A DNA stretch of 64,000 bases from Amycolatopsis endophytica (GTDB lineage: Bacteria; Actinomycetota; Actinomycetes; Mycobacteriales; Pseudonocardiaceae): the NCBI RefSeq assembly GCF_013410405.1, contig NZ_JACCFK010000002.1, positions 930,001-994,000 of the forward strand, given 5' to 3'. Each line of letters begins with the position of its first letter. Position 1 is the first letter of the stretch. This document shows positions 55,409-63,658 of this stretch, piece by piece. Below the pieces are notes generated by a model. It made no database searches. It was not told the origin of the DNA and worked only from the letters and a program-made list of their open reading frames with translations. Made by a program: the position numbers and the translations under genes.

Positions 55409-56377
55409 ATGACGGAAGTTCTGAAGGTGGCGACGGTGCAGTTCGAACACCACGCCGACGACAAGCGGTACAACCTGGCGCGGGTGGCGCACTTCACGGA
55501 CCGGGCCGCGGCGGCAGGCGCGCGGCTCGTGGTGTTCCCGGAGATGTGCGTGACCGGGTACTGGCACCTGCGCCGCCACGACGCACAGACGTTGCACGCG
55601 CTGGCCGAACCCACCGGCGGGCCGTCGGTGAGCGCGGTACTCGCGCTCACCCGGGAGCACGGAATCGGCGTGGGCGCCGGGTTCCTGGAAAGCGATGGCG
55701 GCAGGCTGTTCAACTCCTACGCGCTGTGCCTGCCGGACGGGTCCGTGCACGTCCACCGCAAGCTGCACGCGTTCGAGCACGAAGCGATCAGCAGCGGTGA
55801 CCGGTACACGGTCTTCGACACCCCGTGGGGCGTGCGGATGGCGATCCTGATCTGCTGGGACAACAACCTCGTCGAGAACGTCCGCGCCTGTGCGCTGGCC
55901 GGCGCCTCGGTGCTGCTCGCACCGCACCAGACCGGGGGCACCGCGTCCCGCAGCCCGCACGGCATGCGCCCGATCCCCCTGGCCCGCTGGCAGAACCGGC
56001 ACACCGACCCCGGCGCGATCGAGGACGAGTTCCGCGGCCCCAACGGCCGGGAGTGGCTGATGCGCTGGCTTCCGGCCCGCGCCCACGACAACGGCTTGTT
56101 CGTGGTCTTCAGCAACGGTGTCGGCCAGGACGACGACGAGGTCCGCACCGGCAACGCGATGGTGCTCGACCCGTACGGGCGCATCCTCGCCGAGACGTGG
56201 GCAGCCGGCGACCGGATAGTGACGGCTGACCTCGATCTCGGCCTGATCCCGTTGTCCACCGGACGGCGGTGGCTGGCCGGGCGCCGCCCGGAGCTCTACG
56301 GAAGCCTCGTGCGGCGGCTCGGCATCGAGCGCGAACCGCGGACGGCCCGCTTCGCCACAGAACCGGTCGACCTCTGA
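55409..56377 (+). CDS. Nitrilase/amidohydrolase superfamily enzyme
   Basis: 322-residue carbon-nitrogen hydrolase with a complete Glu-Lys-Cys triad: Glu45 (VVFPEMCVTGY), Lys118 (VHRKLHAFEHE) and Cys149 (ILICWDNN). It cleaves a nitrile, amide or carbamoyl bond; sequence does not settle which. Transcribed divergently from the LysR gene. Its 3' end meets the GntR gene with a 3-base gap. Confidence 0.9.
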   Translation: MTEVLKVATVQFEHHADDKRYNLARVAHFTDRAAAAGARLVVFPEMCVTGYWHLRRHDAQTLHALAEPTGGPSVSAVLALTREHGIGVGAGFLESDGGRLFNSYALCLPDGSVHVHRKLHAFEHEAISSGDRYTVFDTPWGVRMAILICWDNNLVENVRACALAGASVLLAPHQTGGTASRSPHGMRPIPLARWQNRHTDPGAIEDEFRGPNGREWLMRWLPARAHDNGLFVVFSNGVGQDDDEVRTGNAMVLDPYGRILAETWAAGDRIVTADLDLGLIPLSTGRRWLAGRRPELYGSLVRRLGIEREPRTARFATEPVDL

Positions 56378-56380
56378 CCG

Positions 56381-57133
56381 TCACACCGGTGCCAGGCGGA
56401 CGACCATGAAGGTGAACCTGCCCTCGATGAAGTGCGCCTCGGTGTGCATGAAGGGCCGGTTGCGGTGGTCGAACTGCATCTGGTCCAGCAGGAGGAACAG
56501 CGTCTCGGGCGCCGGGGGCTCCTCGGCGAAGGGAGCCCATTCGGCGGGCAGGCCGCGGCAGGCGTGGATTTCGGACACCGCGCGCCGCGGCACCACGTCG
56601 GTGTGCTTGCCGAGGTGGGCGAAGACCGAACCGGTGAGGTCGTCGACGTCGAAGTCGTCACCGAAGACCCACATCGGCATGACGTCGTGCACGTACGCGA
56701 CGACCACGTCGTCCGCCGAGATGGTCCGGCGGAGTTCGAGGACGTCCCCGCCCGGGTTGCCGGGGAACTCCGCCGCTTCGTCCGGCGTGGCCGGCCGGAT
56801 CTTCTTGAGGGAGAAGCGCATCGACGGGGTCAGGCCCATCTCGCGGATGGTCTCGGTGATCGATTTCAGCTCCTGCAGACCGGTGTGGACCATCGCGTCG
56901 CTGACCGAGATGAACGTGCCGACACCCTGCCGCGAGGTGATCAGCCCCTGGCTCTCCAGGGTGCGCAGGGCTTGCCGGACCGTCACCCGGGAGACCTGGA
57001 ACTCGGCGCAGAGCTCGGCCTCGGTGGGCAACCGCTGCGTCTGCGACCAGTGTCCTTCCCGGATCCGTTGACGCAGGACCTGGGCCAGTTGCTGCGGCAG
57101 GGTCGTCCGCCCCGAACCGAGCTGTCGCGACAT
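56381..57133 (-). CDS. GntR/HutC-family regulator with UTRA domain
   Basis: 250-residue regulator: winged helix (TTLPQQLAQVLRQRIREGHW, LPTEAELCAEFQVSRVTVRQALRTLE) followed by a UTRA effector domain (TETIREMGLTPSMRFSLKKIRPA and VLELRRTISADDVVVAYVHDVMP). ATG 57133 begins the family-like N-terminus (MSRQLGSGRTTLPQQ). Divergent from a seven-gene operon, whose promoter region contains two nested inverted repeats; it probably represses that operon and itself. Confidence 0.93.
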   Translation of the reverse strand: MSRQLGSGRTTLPQQLAQVLRQRIREGHWSQTQRLPTEAELCAEFQVSRVTVRQALRTLESQGLITSRQGVGTFISVSDAMVHTGLQELKSITETIREMGLTPSMRFSLKKIRPATPDEAAEFPGNPGGDVLELRRTISADDVVVAYVHDVMPMWVFGDDFDVDDLTGSVFAHLGKHTDVVPRRAVSEIHACRGLPAEWAPFAEEPPAPETLFLLLDQMQFDHRNRPFMHTEAHFIEGRFTFMVVRLAPV

Positions 57134-57177
57134 GAGGGGTCTCTCTCCGTGATCGTTGGGTGCCTCAAACATACAGC

Positions 57178-57206
57178 AGTTGACAAACGATAGTTGTCAG
57201 TCAACT
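57178..57206. promoter_or_regulatory. Nested palindromic GntR operator
   Basis: TGACAA-N7-TTGTCA (57181-57199) lies inside AGTTGAC...GTCAACT (57178-57206). Both are perfect and AT-rich relative to the surroundings, between the divergent GntR and kinase genes. TTGACA at 57180-57185 could also serve as a -35 element. Confidence 0.62.
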
Positions 57207-57242
57207 ATGAACCCGCCCTGATCAAGAACGGATGGAGCGGCG

Positions 57243-58391
57243 ATGACGCCCCCTGACGGCTCCCCACGGCAACCTGCCGTGGTGCCGGCCGAAGAGGACC
57301 TGCCCACGGTCCGCCGGCTGGCCGGTGAGGTGCTCGGCACCGATCCCACGGTGATTTCCGAGATCGGCAACGGGAACCTGAACCAGGTCTTCCGGGCGAG
57401 TTCGGCACGGGACAGCGTCGTGATCAAGCGCGCGGTGCCCTACGTCCACTCGGTCGGCCGGTCCTGGCCGCTGTCCAGCGCGCGGGTGATCACCGAAGCG
57501 CGGGCGTACGAGGTGCACCACGCCGCGTCGCCGGGCCGGCTGCCCGGCCTGCGCGGCCGCGACGACGACGCGCGCCTGCTGGCGATCGAGGACATCGCCG
57601 GTCTCGACTGCCGGAGCTGGCTGAGCTCGGACCGGCCGGCACCGTCGATCGCGACCGCAGTCGGCGACTACTGCGCCGACATCGTCCAGCGCACCTCTCC
57701 CGGCGCGATGAGCGGCGCCCGGTGGGACGAACTGCGCGCGGCGTTCACCGACACCACCATGCGGGACTTCACCGACCGGGTCGTGTTCCGCGCGCCGTTC
57801 GAGGACGACCCGACCAACAGCTGGCCCGCCCACCTCCGTGAACGCCGGTCACTGGTGACGGACGACCCGGCGATCCTCCGGACCGCGGCACACGCCCGCG
57901 CCGTGTTCCTGGGCCGGGCGGACTGCCTGCTGCACGGTGACCTGCACTCGGGTTCCGTGCTGTTCGACGGGACGCGCACGGCGATCATCGACCTGGAGTT
58001 CGCCTTCTTCGGCCCGGCGGCCTTCGACATCGGCAACTTCCTCGCCCACCTCTACTTCGCCCGGGCCCGGCGGCACGCCCTGGGTGAAAGCGCCGCGCGC
58101 CGTGCCGAGATCGACCAGCTCGCCACCGAGTTCTGCGAGACCGTCACCCGGCGGCTGGCCGGATCCGGTGCACCGACCGGGCTCGCCGCGGAAGCCGCGC
58201 TGTTCGCCGGGAGCGAGCTGCTCCGCCGGATCGTGGGCCGGTTCGCGGTGGCCGACCTCGTCGAGCTCCCCACCGCCGCGCGCGAATCGGCCGAGCGAGC
58301 CGTCTTTTCGGCCTGGCACAACCTCTTCCGCTCCCACCACACCGTCACGACGTTCACTGAGATCTGGCACACGGCCGAAGGGACGAGATGA
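57243..58391 (+). CDS. 5-methylthioribose kinase (MtnK)-like phosphotransferase
   Basis: 382-residue kinase of the aminoglycoside phosphotransferase/MtnK superfamily. The match to MTR kinase extends over the fold: EIGNGNLNQVFRASS, Lys62 in VIKRAVPYV, SVGRSWPL, catalytic Asp233 in LLHGDLHSGS, the DLE metal motif (Asp250, Glu252; DxE is characteristic of MtnK in place of DFG), and FGPAAFDIGNFLAHLY. MtnK makes 5-methylthioribose 1-phosphate, but no other methionine-salvage gene is present, so another pentose-like substrate is likely. First gene of the operon; its stop overlaps dhaK (ATGA). Confidence 0.85.
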   Translation: MTPPDGSPRQPAVVPAEEDLPTVRRLAGEVLGTDPTVISEIGNGNLNQVFRASSARDSVVIKRAVPYVHSVGRSWPLSSARVITEARAYEVHHAASPGRLPGLRGRDDDARLLAIEDIAGLDCRSWLSSDRPAPSIATAVGDYCADIVQRTSPGAMSGARWDELRAAFTDTTMRDFTDRVVFRAPFEDDPTNSWPAHLRERRSLVTDDPAILRTAAHARAVFLGRADCLLHGDLHSGSVLFDGTRTAIIDLEFAFFGPAAFDIGNFLAHLYFARARRHALGESAARRAEIDQLATEFCETVTRRLAGSGAPTGLAAEAALFAGSELLRRIVGRFAVADLVELPTAARESAERAVFSAWHNLFRSHHTVTTFTEIWHTAEGTR

Positions 58392-59377
58392 AAAAGCTGA
58401 TCAACCAACCCGGGGCGTTCGTCGACGAGGTCATCTCGTCCATCGTCGACGTCCACCCCGAACTGAGGACGTCACCGGCGAGCAAGCGCGTGGTGACCAG
58501 GACGGGCGGCACCCCGCCCGGGCAGGTCGGGATCGTCACCGGCGGTGGTTTCGGCCACCTGCCGCTGTTCCTCGGATACGTCGGCGGCGGGCTCTGCGCC
58601 GCCGCGGCGGTGGGCAACGTGTTCTCCTCGCCGTCGTCGGAGGAGATGCTGATCGCCACCCGGGAGGCCGACAGCGGCGCCGGTGTCCTGCACCTCTACG
58701 GCAACTACGGCGGCGACGTGCTGAACTTCGAGCTCGCCGCCGAGGACGCGGCGGCCGAGGGCATCGCCGTGCGCACCGTGCTCGGCACCGACGACGTGTT
58801 CTCCGCCGCACTCCCCGAAGACCGGCGCGGGGTGGCCGGCCTGGCACTGGTCTGCAAGATCGCGGGTGCCGCCGCGGCCCGCGGGGACAGCCTCGACCAG
58901 GTCGCCGCGATCGCGCAGCGCGCCGCGGACCACACCCGCACCGCGGGGGTGGGCCTGTCCCCCACCTATCTGCCGACCACGGGAAAGCCCACGTTCACCC
59001 TCGCCGACGACGAGATGGAGATCGGCGTCGGCATCCACGGGGAACCGGGCTCGGAGCGGATCACGATCGAGACCGCCGACGCGGTGGCTGACCGGCTGAT
59101 GGACGCGATCTTCGCCGACGCCGCGCCCGCCGCGGGCGACCGGGTCGCTCTGCTGGTGAACGGGCTCGGCGCCACCCCCGCCGAGGAGCTGTACCTGCTG
59201 ACCGCGAGGGCGAGGGCGCGCCTGCACAAGCAGAACGTCACGGTCGCGCACACCTACGTGGGGCACTACGCCACCAGCCTGGAGATGGCCGGTGCCTCCG
59301 TCACCGTGACCACCCTGGGCGACGACCTCGCCCCTCTGATCGCCGCGCCCGCGCACTCACCCCTGGTGAGGTTCTGA
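58388..59377 (+). CDS. DhaK-like dihydroxyacetone kinase subunit
   Basis: 329-residue protein homologous to DhaK, which holds short ketoses by a covalent hemiaminal. Conserved residues: His57 in GGGFGHLP, Asp110 in NYGGDVLNFE and the substrate-binding His217 in GVGIHGEPG. The usual GGGSGHEP reads GGGFGHLP, placing it in a divergent subfamily that may take other ketoses such as tetruloses. It forms a unit with DhaL, whose ATG overlaps its stop (TGATG). Confidence 0.9.
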   Translation: MKKLINQPGAFVDEVISSIVDVHPELRTSPASKRVVTRTGGTPPGQVGIVTGGGFGHLPLFLGYVGGGLCAAAAVGNVFSSPSSEEMLIATREADSGAGVLHLYGNYGGDVLNFELAAEDAAAEGIAVRTVLGTDDVFSAALPEDRRGVAGLALVCKIAGAAAARGDSLDQVAAIAQRAADHTRTAGVGLSPTYLPTTGKPTFTLADDEMEIGVGIHGEPGSERITIETADAVADRLMDAIFADAAPAAGDRVALLVNGLGATPAEELYLLTARARARLHKQNVTVAHTYVGHYATSLEMAGASVTVTTLGDDLAPLIAAPAHSPLVRF

Positions 59378-60021
59378 TGAACGCCACGGCCGCCCTGCTC
59401 CAGCAGGCGCTGACGCAACTGCCCGGCCACGCGGACGAACTGCGTGACCTCGACGCCCACCTCGGCGACGGCGACCTCGGCATCACGGTCTCCTCCGGTG
59501 CCGACGCGGCACGGGCCGCGGTCGCCGGGTTGCCGGACGACGCCACGCCGGCCGCCTTGATCCGCGCCGCGGGCGCCGCCTTCGGCCGCGCCAACCCGTC
59601 GACCTTCGCCGCGCTCGTCCACGGCGCGGCGAACGCGGCGGCCGCCGCGCTGGGCGACGCGCCGGAACTGGGCCGGGCCGAAGCCGAACTGGTCCTGACC
59701 GAGGCGATCGCCAGCATCGCCAAGCGCGGCCGCTCGGCCCGGGGCGACAAGACCGTCCTGGACGCGCTGTCCGCGAGCCTGGACGCCCTGCGGTCCGCGC
59801 CCAGCGACCCGGCCTCCGCCCTGGCCCGCATGATCGAGGCCGCGCGGGCCGACACCGAACGCCTCGCCGCGAACCAGTCCCAGAAGGGGCGCGCGGCCTG
59901 GATCCGGGAGCGCAGCGTCGGCCACCCCGACGCCGGATCGATCGCCTACATCCGCTTCCTGCAAGCACTCCACCACGCGGTGCCGGCCGGCGCCGCCGAG
60001 ACCGAACGGAGGCCGTCGTGA
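59377..60021 (+). CDS. DhaL-like nucleotide-binding kinase subunit
   Basis: 214-residue DhaL homologue. The ADP/Mg binding aspartates are in LDAHLGDGDLGITV (Asp26, Asp31, Asp33); GDKTVLDAL and KGRAAWIRERSVGHPDAGS complete the signature. It supplies phosphate to the ketose held by DhaK, from ATP directly or from a phosphotransfer protein DhaM; no dhaM gene is present here, so ATP dependence is likely. Overlaps the next gene by GTGA. Confidence 0.9.
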   Translation: MNATAALLQQALTQLPGHADELRDLDAHLGDGDLGITVSSGADAARAAVAGLPDDATPAALIRAAGAAFGRANPSTFAALVHGAANAAAAALGDAPELGRAEAELVLTEAIASIAKRGRSARGDKTVLDALSASLDALRSAPSDPASALARMIEAARADTERLAANQSQKGRAAWIRERSVGHPDAGSIAYIRFLQALHHAVPAGAAETERRPS

Positions 60022-60824
60022 CCGGCTCCGACATGCGCCTGTACGTCCTGCCCTCAGGACTACTGCACTACGACCAGAGCGTGTTCACCTACGACCGGGG
60101 ATGCGGGATCGGCGTCGAGGTGCCGAGCCTGATGTTCCTGATCGAGCACCCGAAGGGCCGGGTGTTGTTCGACACCGGACTCGACCCGGCGCTGGCCACC
60201 GATCCCCACGGCTACTGGGGCGACATGGCCGATCTCGTGCGGCCGGAGGTCGAAGCGGGGCAGGACATCGTCAGTCACCTGGGGCGCCTCGGCCTCACCC
60301 CGGACGACGTCGACTACGTCGTCCTGTCCTGCCTGTTCCGCGACCACGCCGGCGGGCTGAAGTACCTGCCGCGGGCCACGGTGATCGTGCAGGGGGTGGA
60401 GTTGCAGCAGGCGCACTGGACCTCCGCCTGGCTCCGCGCGACGTACAACAACCCCTACGAGCCCAACGACATCGTCCGCATGCGCGAACGCGAGTACGTC
60501 GAGCTGTACGGGGAGGACTGGGACCTCTTCGGCGACGGACGGGTCGTGGCGCTGAGCTCCCCCTGCCACACCCGCGGCGAGCAGGCCCTCGTGGTGCGGC
60601 TGCCGGAGACCGGGACGGTGCTGATGCCCGCCGGCGTGATTCCCACCAAGGAGAACTTCGACACCGACGTCATGACCGGGCGACTGCTGGTCGACCCGCC
60701 GGAGGCCTACCGCAGCGCCCGGCGGCTGAAGAAGCTGGCCGCAGACGAGGACGCCCTCGTGCTCTTCCACCACGACCCGGCGGACTGGAAGACCTACCGG
60801 CAGGCCCCGGACCACTACGCGTGA
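60018..60824 (+). CDS. Metallo-beta-lactamase-fold protein lacking canonical metal ligands
   Basis: 268-residue protein most like N-acyl-homoserine lactonases (SLMFLIEHPKGRVLFDTGLDP, DHAGGLKYLPRATVIVQ). The HxHxDH motif is SCLFRDH: the two histidines are Cys105 and Phe107; Asp109 and His110 remain. The bridging aspartate of the GD motif is also lost (LMPAGVIPT). His184 and a late FHHDPADW are kept. So the usual two-metal site cannot form; it may bind one metal, act differently, or only bind ligand. Start GTG overlaps dhaL. Confidence 0.85.
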   Translation: MTGSDMRLYVLPSGLLHYDQSVFTYDRGCGIGVEVPSLMFLIEHPKGRVLFDTGLDPALATDPHGYWGDMADLVRPEVEAGQDIVSHLGRLGLTPDDVDYVVLSCLFRDHAGGLKYLPRATVIVQGVELQQAHWTSAWLRATYNNPYEPNDIVRMREREYVELYGEDWDLFGDGRVVALSSPCHTRGEQALVVRLPETGTVLMPAGVIPTKENFDTDVMTGRLLVDPPEAYRSARRLKKLAADEDALVLFHHDPADWKTYRQAPDHYA

Positions 60825-60855
60825 CACCGGCGGGCCCATCAGAAACGGACGAACC

Positions 60856-61665
60856 ATGTCAACTGCAGCAAGGACCGTGCCGGCAGCACGGGACACCAGC
60901 TACTTGAGTTTTTCCGAGGTCGGGATGTCCTTCCCGGACGGGAACTCGGCCAAGCACATCCTCTCCGGCATCACGCTCGACGTGCGCCACGGTGAGACGG
61001 TGTGCCTGCTCGGGGCGTCCGGGAGCGGGAAATCGACCCTGCTGAACATCGCCGCGGGCTTCCTGACCCCCACCACGGGCACGGCGCTGGCCGAGGGCCG
61101 CGCCATCGACGGCCCCGCGGCCGACCGGGTCATGGTCTTCCAGGAGGACGCGACCTTCCCCTGGTACACCGTCGCCCAGAACGTCGCCTACGGGTTGCGG
61201 GCGCGTGGAACCGACCGGCGCGACCGCGAAGCGCGGGTCGCCGAGATGGTCGAACTGGTCGGTCTGGGCGACGCCGCCGGCTCCTACCCGCGGCAGCTCT
61301 CCGGCGGCATGCGCAAGCGGTGCGACATGGCCAGGGCGCTCGCCGTCGAGCCCGAGGCGATCCTGATGGACGAGCCCTTCGCCGCACTGGACGTGATGAC
61401 CAAGGAACGCCTCCAGGTCCAGTTCCGCCGGATCGGCCTCGACCGCGGGCTCACCTCGCTGTTCGTCACGCACGACCTGGAGGAGGCGCTGTTCGTGGGC
61501 GACCGGGTCGCGGTGCTGCGCAAGGGACCGGGCCCCCTGCTCGCCCTCGTCGACGTCCCGTTCCCGCGCGACCGGGACGTCTCCGTCAAGACGACTCCCG
61601 AGTTCCAGCAGCTCCGCCGCAGGCTCGGCGAATACATCGCGAACAACCACGGAGGCCCATCGTGA
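60856..61665 (+). CDS. NitT/TauT-family ABC transporter ATPase
   Basis: 269-residue ATPase of the nitrate/sulfonate/taurine group: Walker A LLGASGSGKST, Q-loop VFQEDATFPW, signature QLSGGMRKRCDMARAL, Walker B ILMDEPFAALD and VTHDLEEALF. The only 30-base gap in the operon precedes it. Its GTGA overlap with the permease shows tight coupling. Confidence 0.94.
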   Translation: MSTAARTVPAARDTSYLSFSEVGMSFPDGNSAKHILSGITLDVRHGETVCLLGASGSGKSTLLNIAAGFLTPTTGTALAEGRAIDGPAADRVMVFQEDATFPWYTVAQNVAYGLRARGTDRRDREARVAEMVELVGLGDAAGSYPRQLSGGMRKRCDMARALAVEPEAILMDEPFAALDVMTKERLQVQFRRIGLDRGLTSLFVTHDLEEALFVGDRVAVLRKGPGPLLALVDVPFPRDRDVSVKTTPEFQQLRRRLGEYIANNHGGPS

Positions 61666-62522
61666 CCGAGACCTCGCTGTCCGGCGTCGCTGTCGACGCC
61701 CGGCCGGACCGGCGGCGGGCGCGGGCGGCCCGGCGGACCGCGCTGCGGATCGCCGAGGCGGTGCTCATCCCGGCGGTCCTGATCGTCGTCTGGATCTGGA
61801 CCAGCACCTCGAACCTGACCGATCCGCTGTTCGTGCCCAGTCCCGGCCAGGTGTGGAATTCGTTCGTCGCACTGGAACCGCGGCTCGGCTCGGCCATCAC
61901 GTCCACCGTCCTGACCACCCTGGCCGGCTTCGCCGTCGGCACCGGCGCCGGCGTCGGCATCGGCCTGCTGCTGGCCTACAGCCGGCACACCCGGTCCCTG
62001 CTCGGCGGGATCTTCGACGCGCTGCGGCCCATCCCGATCTTCGCGCTGATCCCGCTGTTCATCCTGTGGTTCGGGCTCGGCCGGACGCCGCAGATCATCC
62101 TCGTCGCCTTCGGCACGTTCGTGGTGCTCGTGGTCACGACGCTGGAAGCGATCCGCAACGTCCCGCCGGTCTATGTGAAGGCCGCGTTGAACCTCGGAGC
62201 GTCCCGCGGGTTCATCTACCGCACGGTCGTCGTCCCCTCGATCACGCCGCACCTCATCGGCGCGGTGCGGGTGTCCGCGGCCGCGTCCTGGGGTCTGGGC
62301 GTCGCGGCCGAGTTCATCGGAGCGCAGAACGGCCTGGGCTACCTCATCATCAACCGGCAGAACTACCTGGACACCGCGGGCATCGTCGTGCTCGTCGTGG
62401 TCTACGCGATCATCGCCTACCTCGTCGACCTGCTCATCCGGCTCGGACAGGGCCGCCTGCTGCGCTGGACCGACCGCGGCTCGGCAGCTTCGTCGGTCAG
62501 CTCGGTGCTGGGGGCGGCATGA
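61662..62522 (+). CDS. NitT/TauT-family ABC transporter permease
   Basis: 286-residue BPD_transp_1 permease with about six TM segments (IAEAVLIPAVLIVVWIWTSTS at the start) and the EAA-like loop VYVKAALNLGASRGFIYRTVVVPS that contacts the ATPase. Begins at GTG 61662 inside the ATPase stop and ends overlapping the binding-protein ATG (ATGA). Confidence 0.94.
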   Translation: MTETSLSGVAVDARPDRRRARAARRTALRIAEAVLIPAVLIVVWIWTSTSNLTDPLFVPSPGQVWNSFVALEPRLGSAITSTVLTTLAGFAVGTGAGVGIGLLLAYSRHTRSLLGGIFDALRPIPIFALIPLFILWFGLGRTPQIILVAFGTFVVLVVTTLEAIRNVPPVYVKAALNLGASRGFIYRTVVVPSITPHLIGAVRVSAAASWGLGVAAEFIGAQNGLGYLIINRQNYLDTAGIVVLVVVYAIIAYLVDLLIRLGQGRLLRWTDRGSAASSVSSVLGAA

Positions 62523-63658
62523 ACCGGACGACGCGCGGGTGGAAGGCGGCGTGCGGGCTCACCGCGGCCGCGCTGGTGCTCGCCACACAGGCACTGACCG
62601 GGTGCGCGGCCGAGGTCAAGAGCAACAGCTCCGAAGTGACCATCGCCGTGCAGCCGTTGCTGGACTACGCCCCCTGGGAGTTCGCCCGGACCCACGGCCT
62701 GGCCGCGGAACTGGGACTCACGCTGAACTTCACCTACCTCACCCAGGTCAACACCGCCATCCAGGCGCTGGAACGCCACGAGGTCGACGTGGTGAGCACG
62801 TGCACGGCCTGCAACCTGCCCTACCTGGTGTCCGTGCCCTCCGTCCGCGACATCATGACCATCGACCAGTTCAAGGGCTTCATCATCGTCGGCCGGGCCG
62901 GCGCGCCCTCCTACGACCAGCTGGTCGCGCAGGGCCACCCGGACGCACAGGCCCGGCAGATCGTCTACGACAACCTCAAGGGCAAGACCCTCATCGGGAA
63001 CAAGGTCATCTTCGGCCCCCTCGTGAAGGGCCTCGAGCAGTACGCGAACCTGCAGCCGGGTGACATCAACATCGTGGACATGCCCGATGACGCGAAGGCG
63101 GCCACCGCGTTCCTCTCCGGGCAGGGCGACTTCTACATGGGCTCGCTCGCGCAGGAGTCGAAGCTGCTGCAGAACTACCCGGACAAGTTCGTCAACGTGG
63201 GCGGCGCGGAGGTCCTGGGCCCGGCCGGCCTGTGGTACTGCACGGCCGCGGTCGACCAGCGGTGGCTGGACAAGAACTTCCCGACCGCGCGGAAGCTCGT
63301 CGCATTGTGGCTGCGCACCAGCCGCTACCTCAACGAACGGCCCGATCTGGCCGTCCCCGAACTGACCCGGGTCATGAACACCCGGTCCGGCAGCACCTAC
63401 ACGCCGGAGCAGATCGAGAACCAGATGCGCCAGTTCGTGCACTACACGGACCCCGCGGCGGCCCGGAACGACGTCTACAACCCGCAGTCGCCGCTGTACT
63501 GGCGCAATTCGCTCGACTTCTACGCCGAACAGAGCGTGGCGGCCGGGGAACTCCCCGCCGGGAGCTCGCTGGACGAGTACAACCTCCAGGAACAGATCTA
63601 CGACTCCGTGATGCGCGACCCGGCACTGGTGGAGTGGATCGAGGCGCCGCTGACCTGA
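62519..63658 (+). CDS. NMT1/THI5-like substrate-binding lipoprotein
   Basis: 379-residue lipoprotein: signal peptide with lipobox LTGCA, then an NMT1-type binding domain (VTIAVQPLLDYAPWEFARTHGLAAELG, VSTCTACNLPYLV, VIFGPLVKGLEQYANL). Such proteins bind thiamine precursors, taurine, sulfonates, nitrate or other small anions. The short TCTAC cysteine pair is unusual and may be in the pocket. Last gene of the operon; its TGA directly abuts the TCA end of the convergent channel gene. Confidence 0.92.
   Translation: MNRTTRGWKAACGLTAAALVLATQALTGCAAEVKSNSSEVTIAVQPLLDYAPWEFARTHGLAAELGLTLNFTYLTQVNTAIQALERHEVDVVSTCTACNLPYLVSVPSVRDIMTIDQFKGFIIVGRAGAPSYDQLVAQGHPDAQARQIVYDNLKGKTLIGNKVIFGPLVKGLEQYANLQPGDINIVDMPDDAKAATAFLSGQGDFYMGSLAQESKLLQNYPDKFVNVGGAEVLGPAGLWYCTAAVDQRWLDKNFPTARKLVALWLRTSRYLNERPDLAVPELTRVMNTRSGSTYTPEQIENQMRQFVHYTDPAAARNDVYNPQSPLYWRNSLDFYAEQSVAAGELPAGSSLDEYNLQEQIYDSVMRDPALVEWIEAPLT

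Noticed and set aside
60018..60824. Functional quorum-quenching AHL lactonase
   Set aside because: Overall similarity suggests it, but loss of HxHxDH histidines and the bridging aspartate argues against the normal lactonase reaction.
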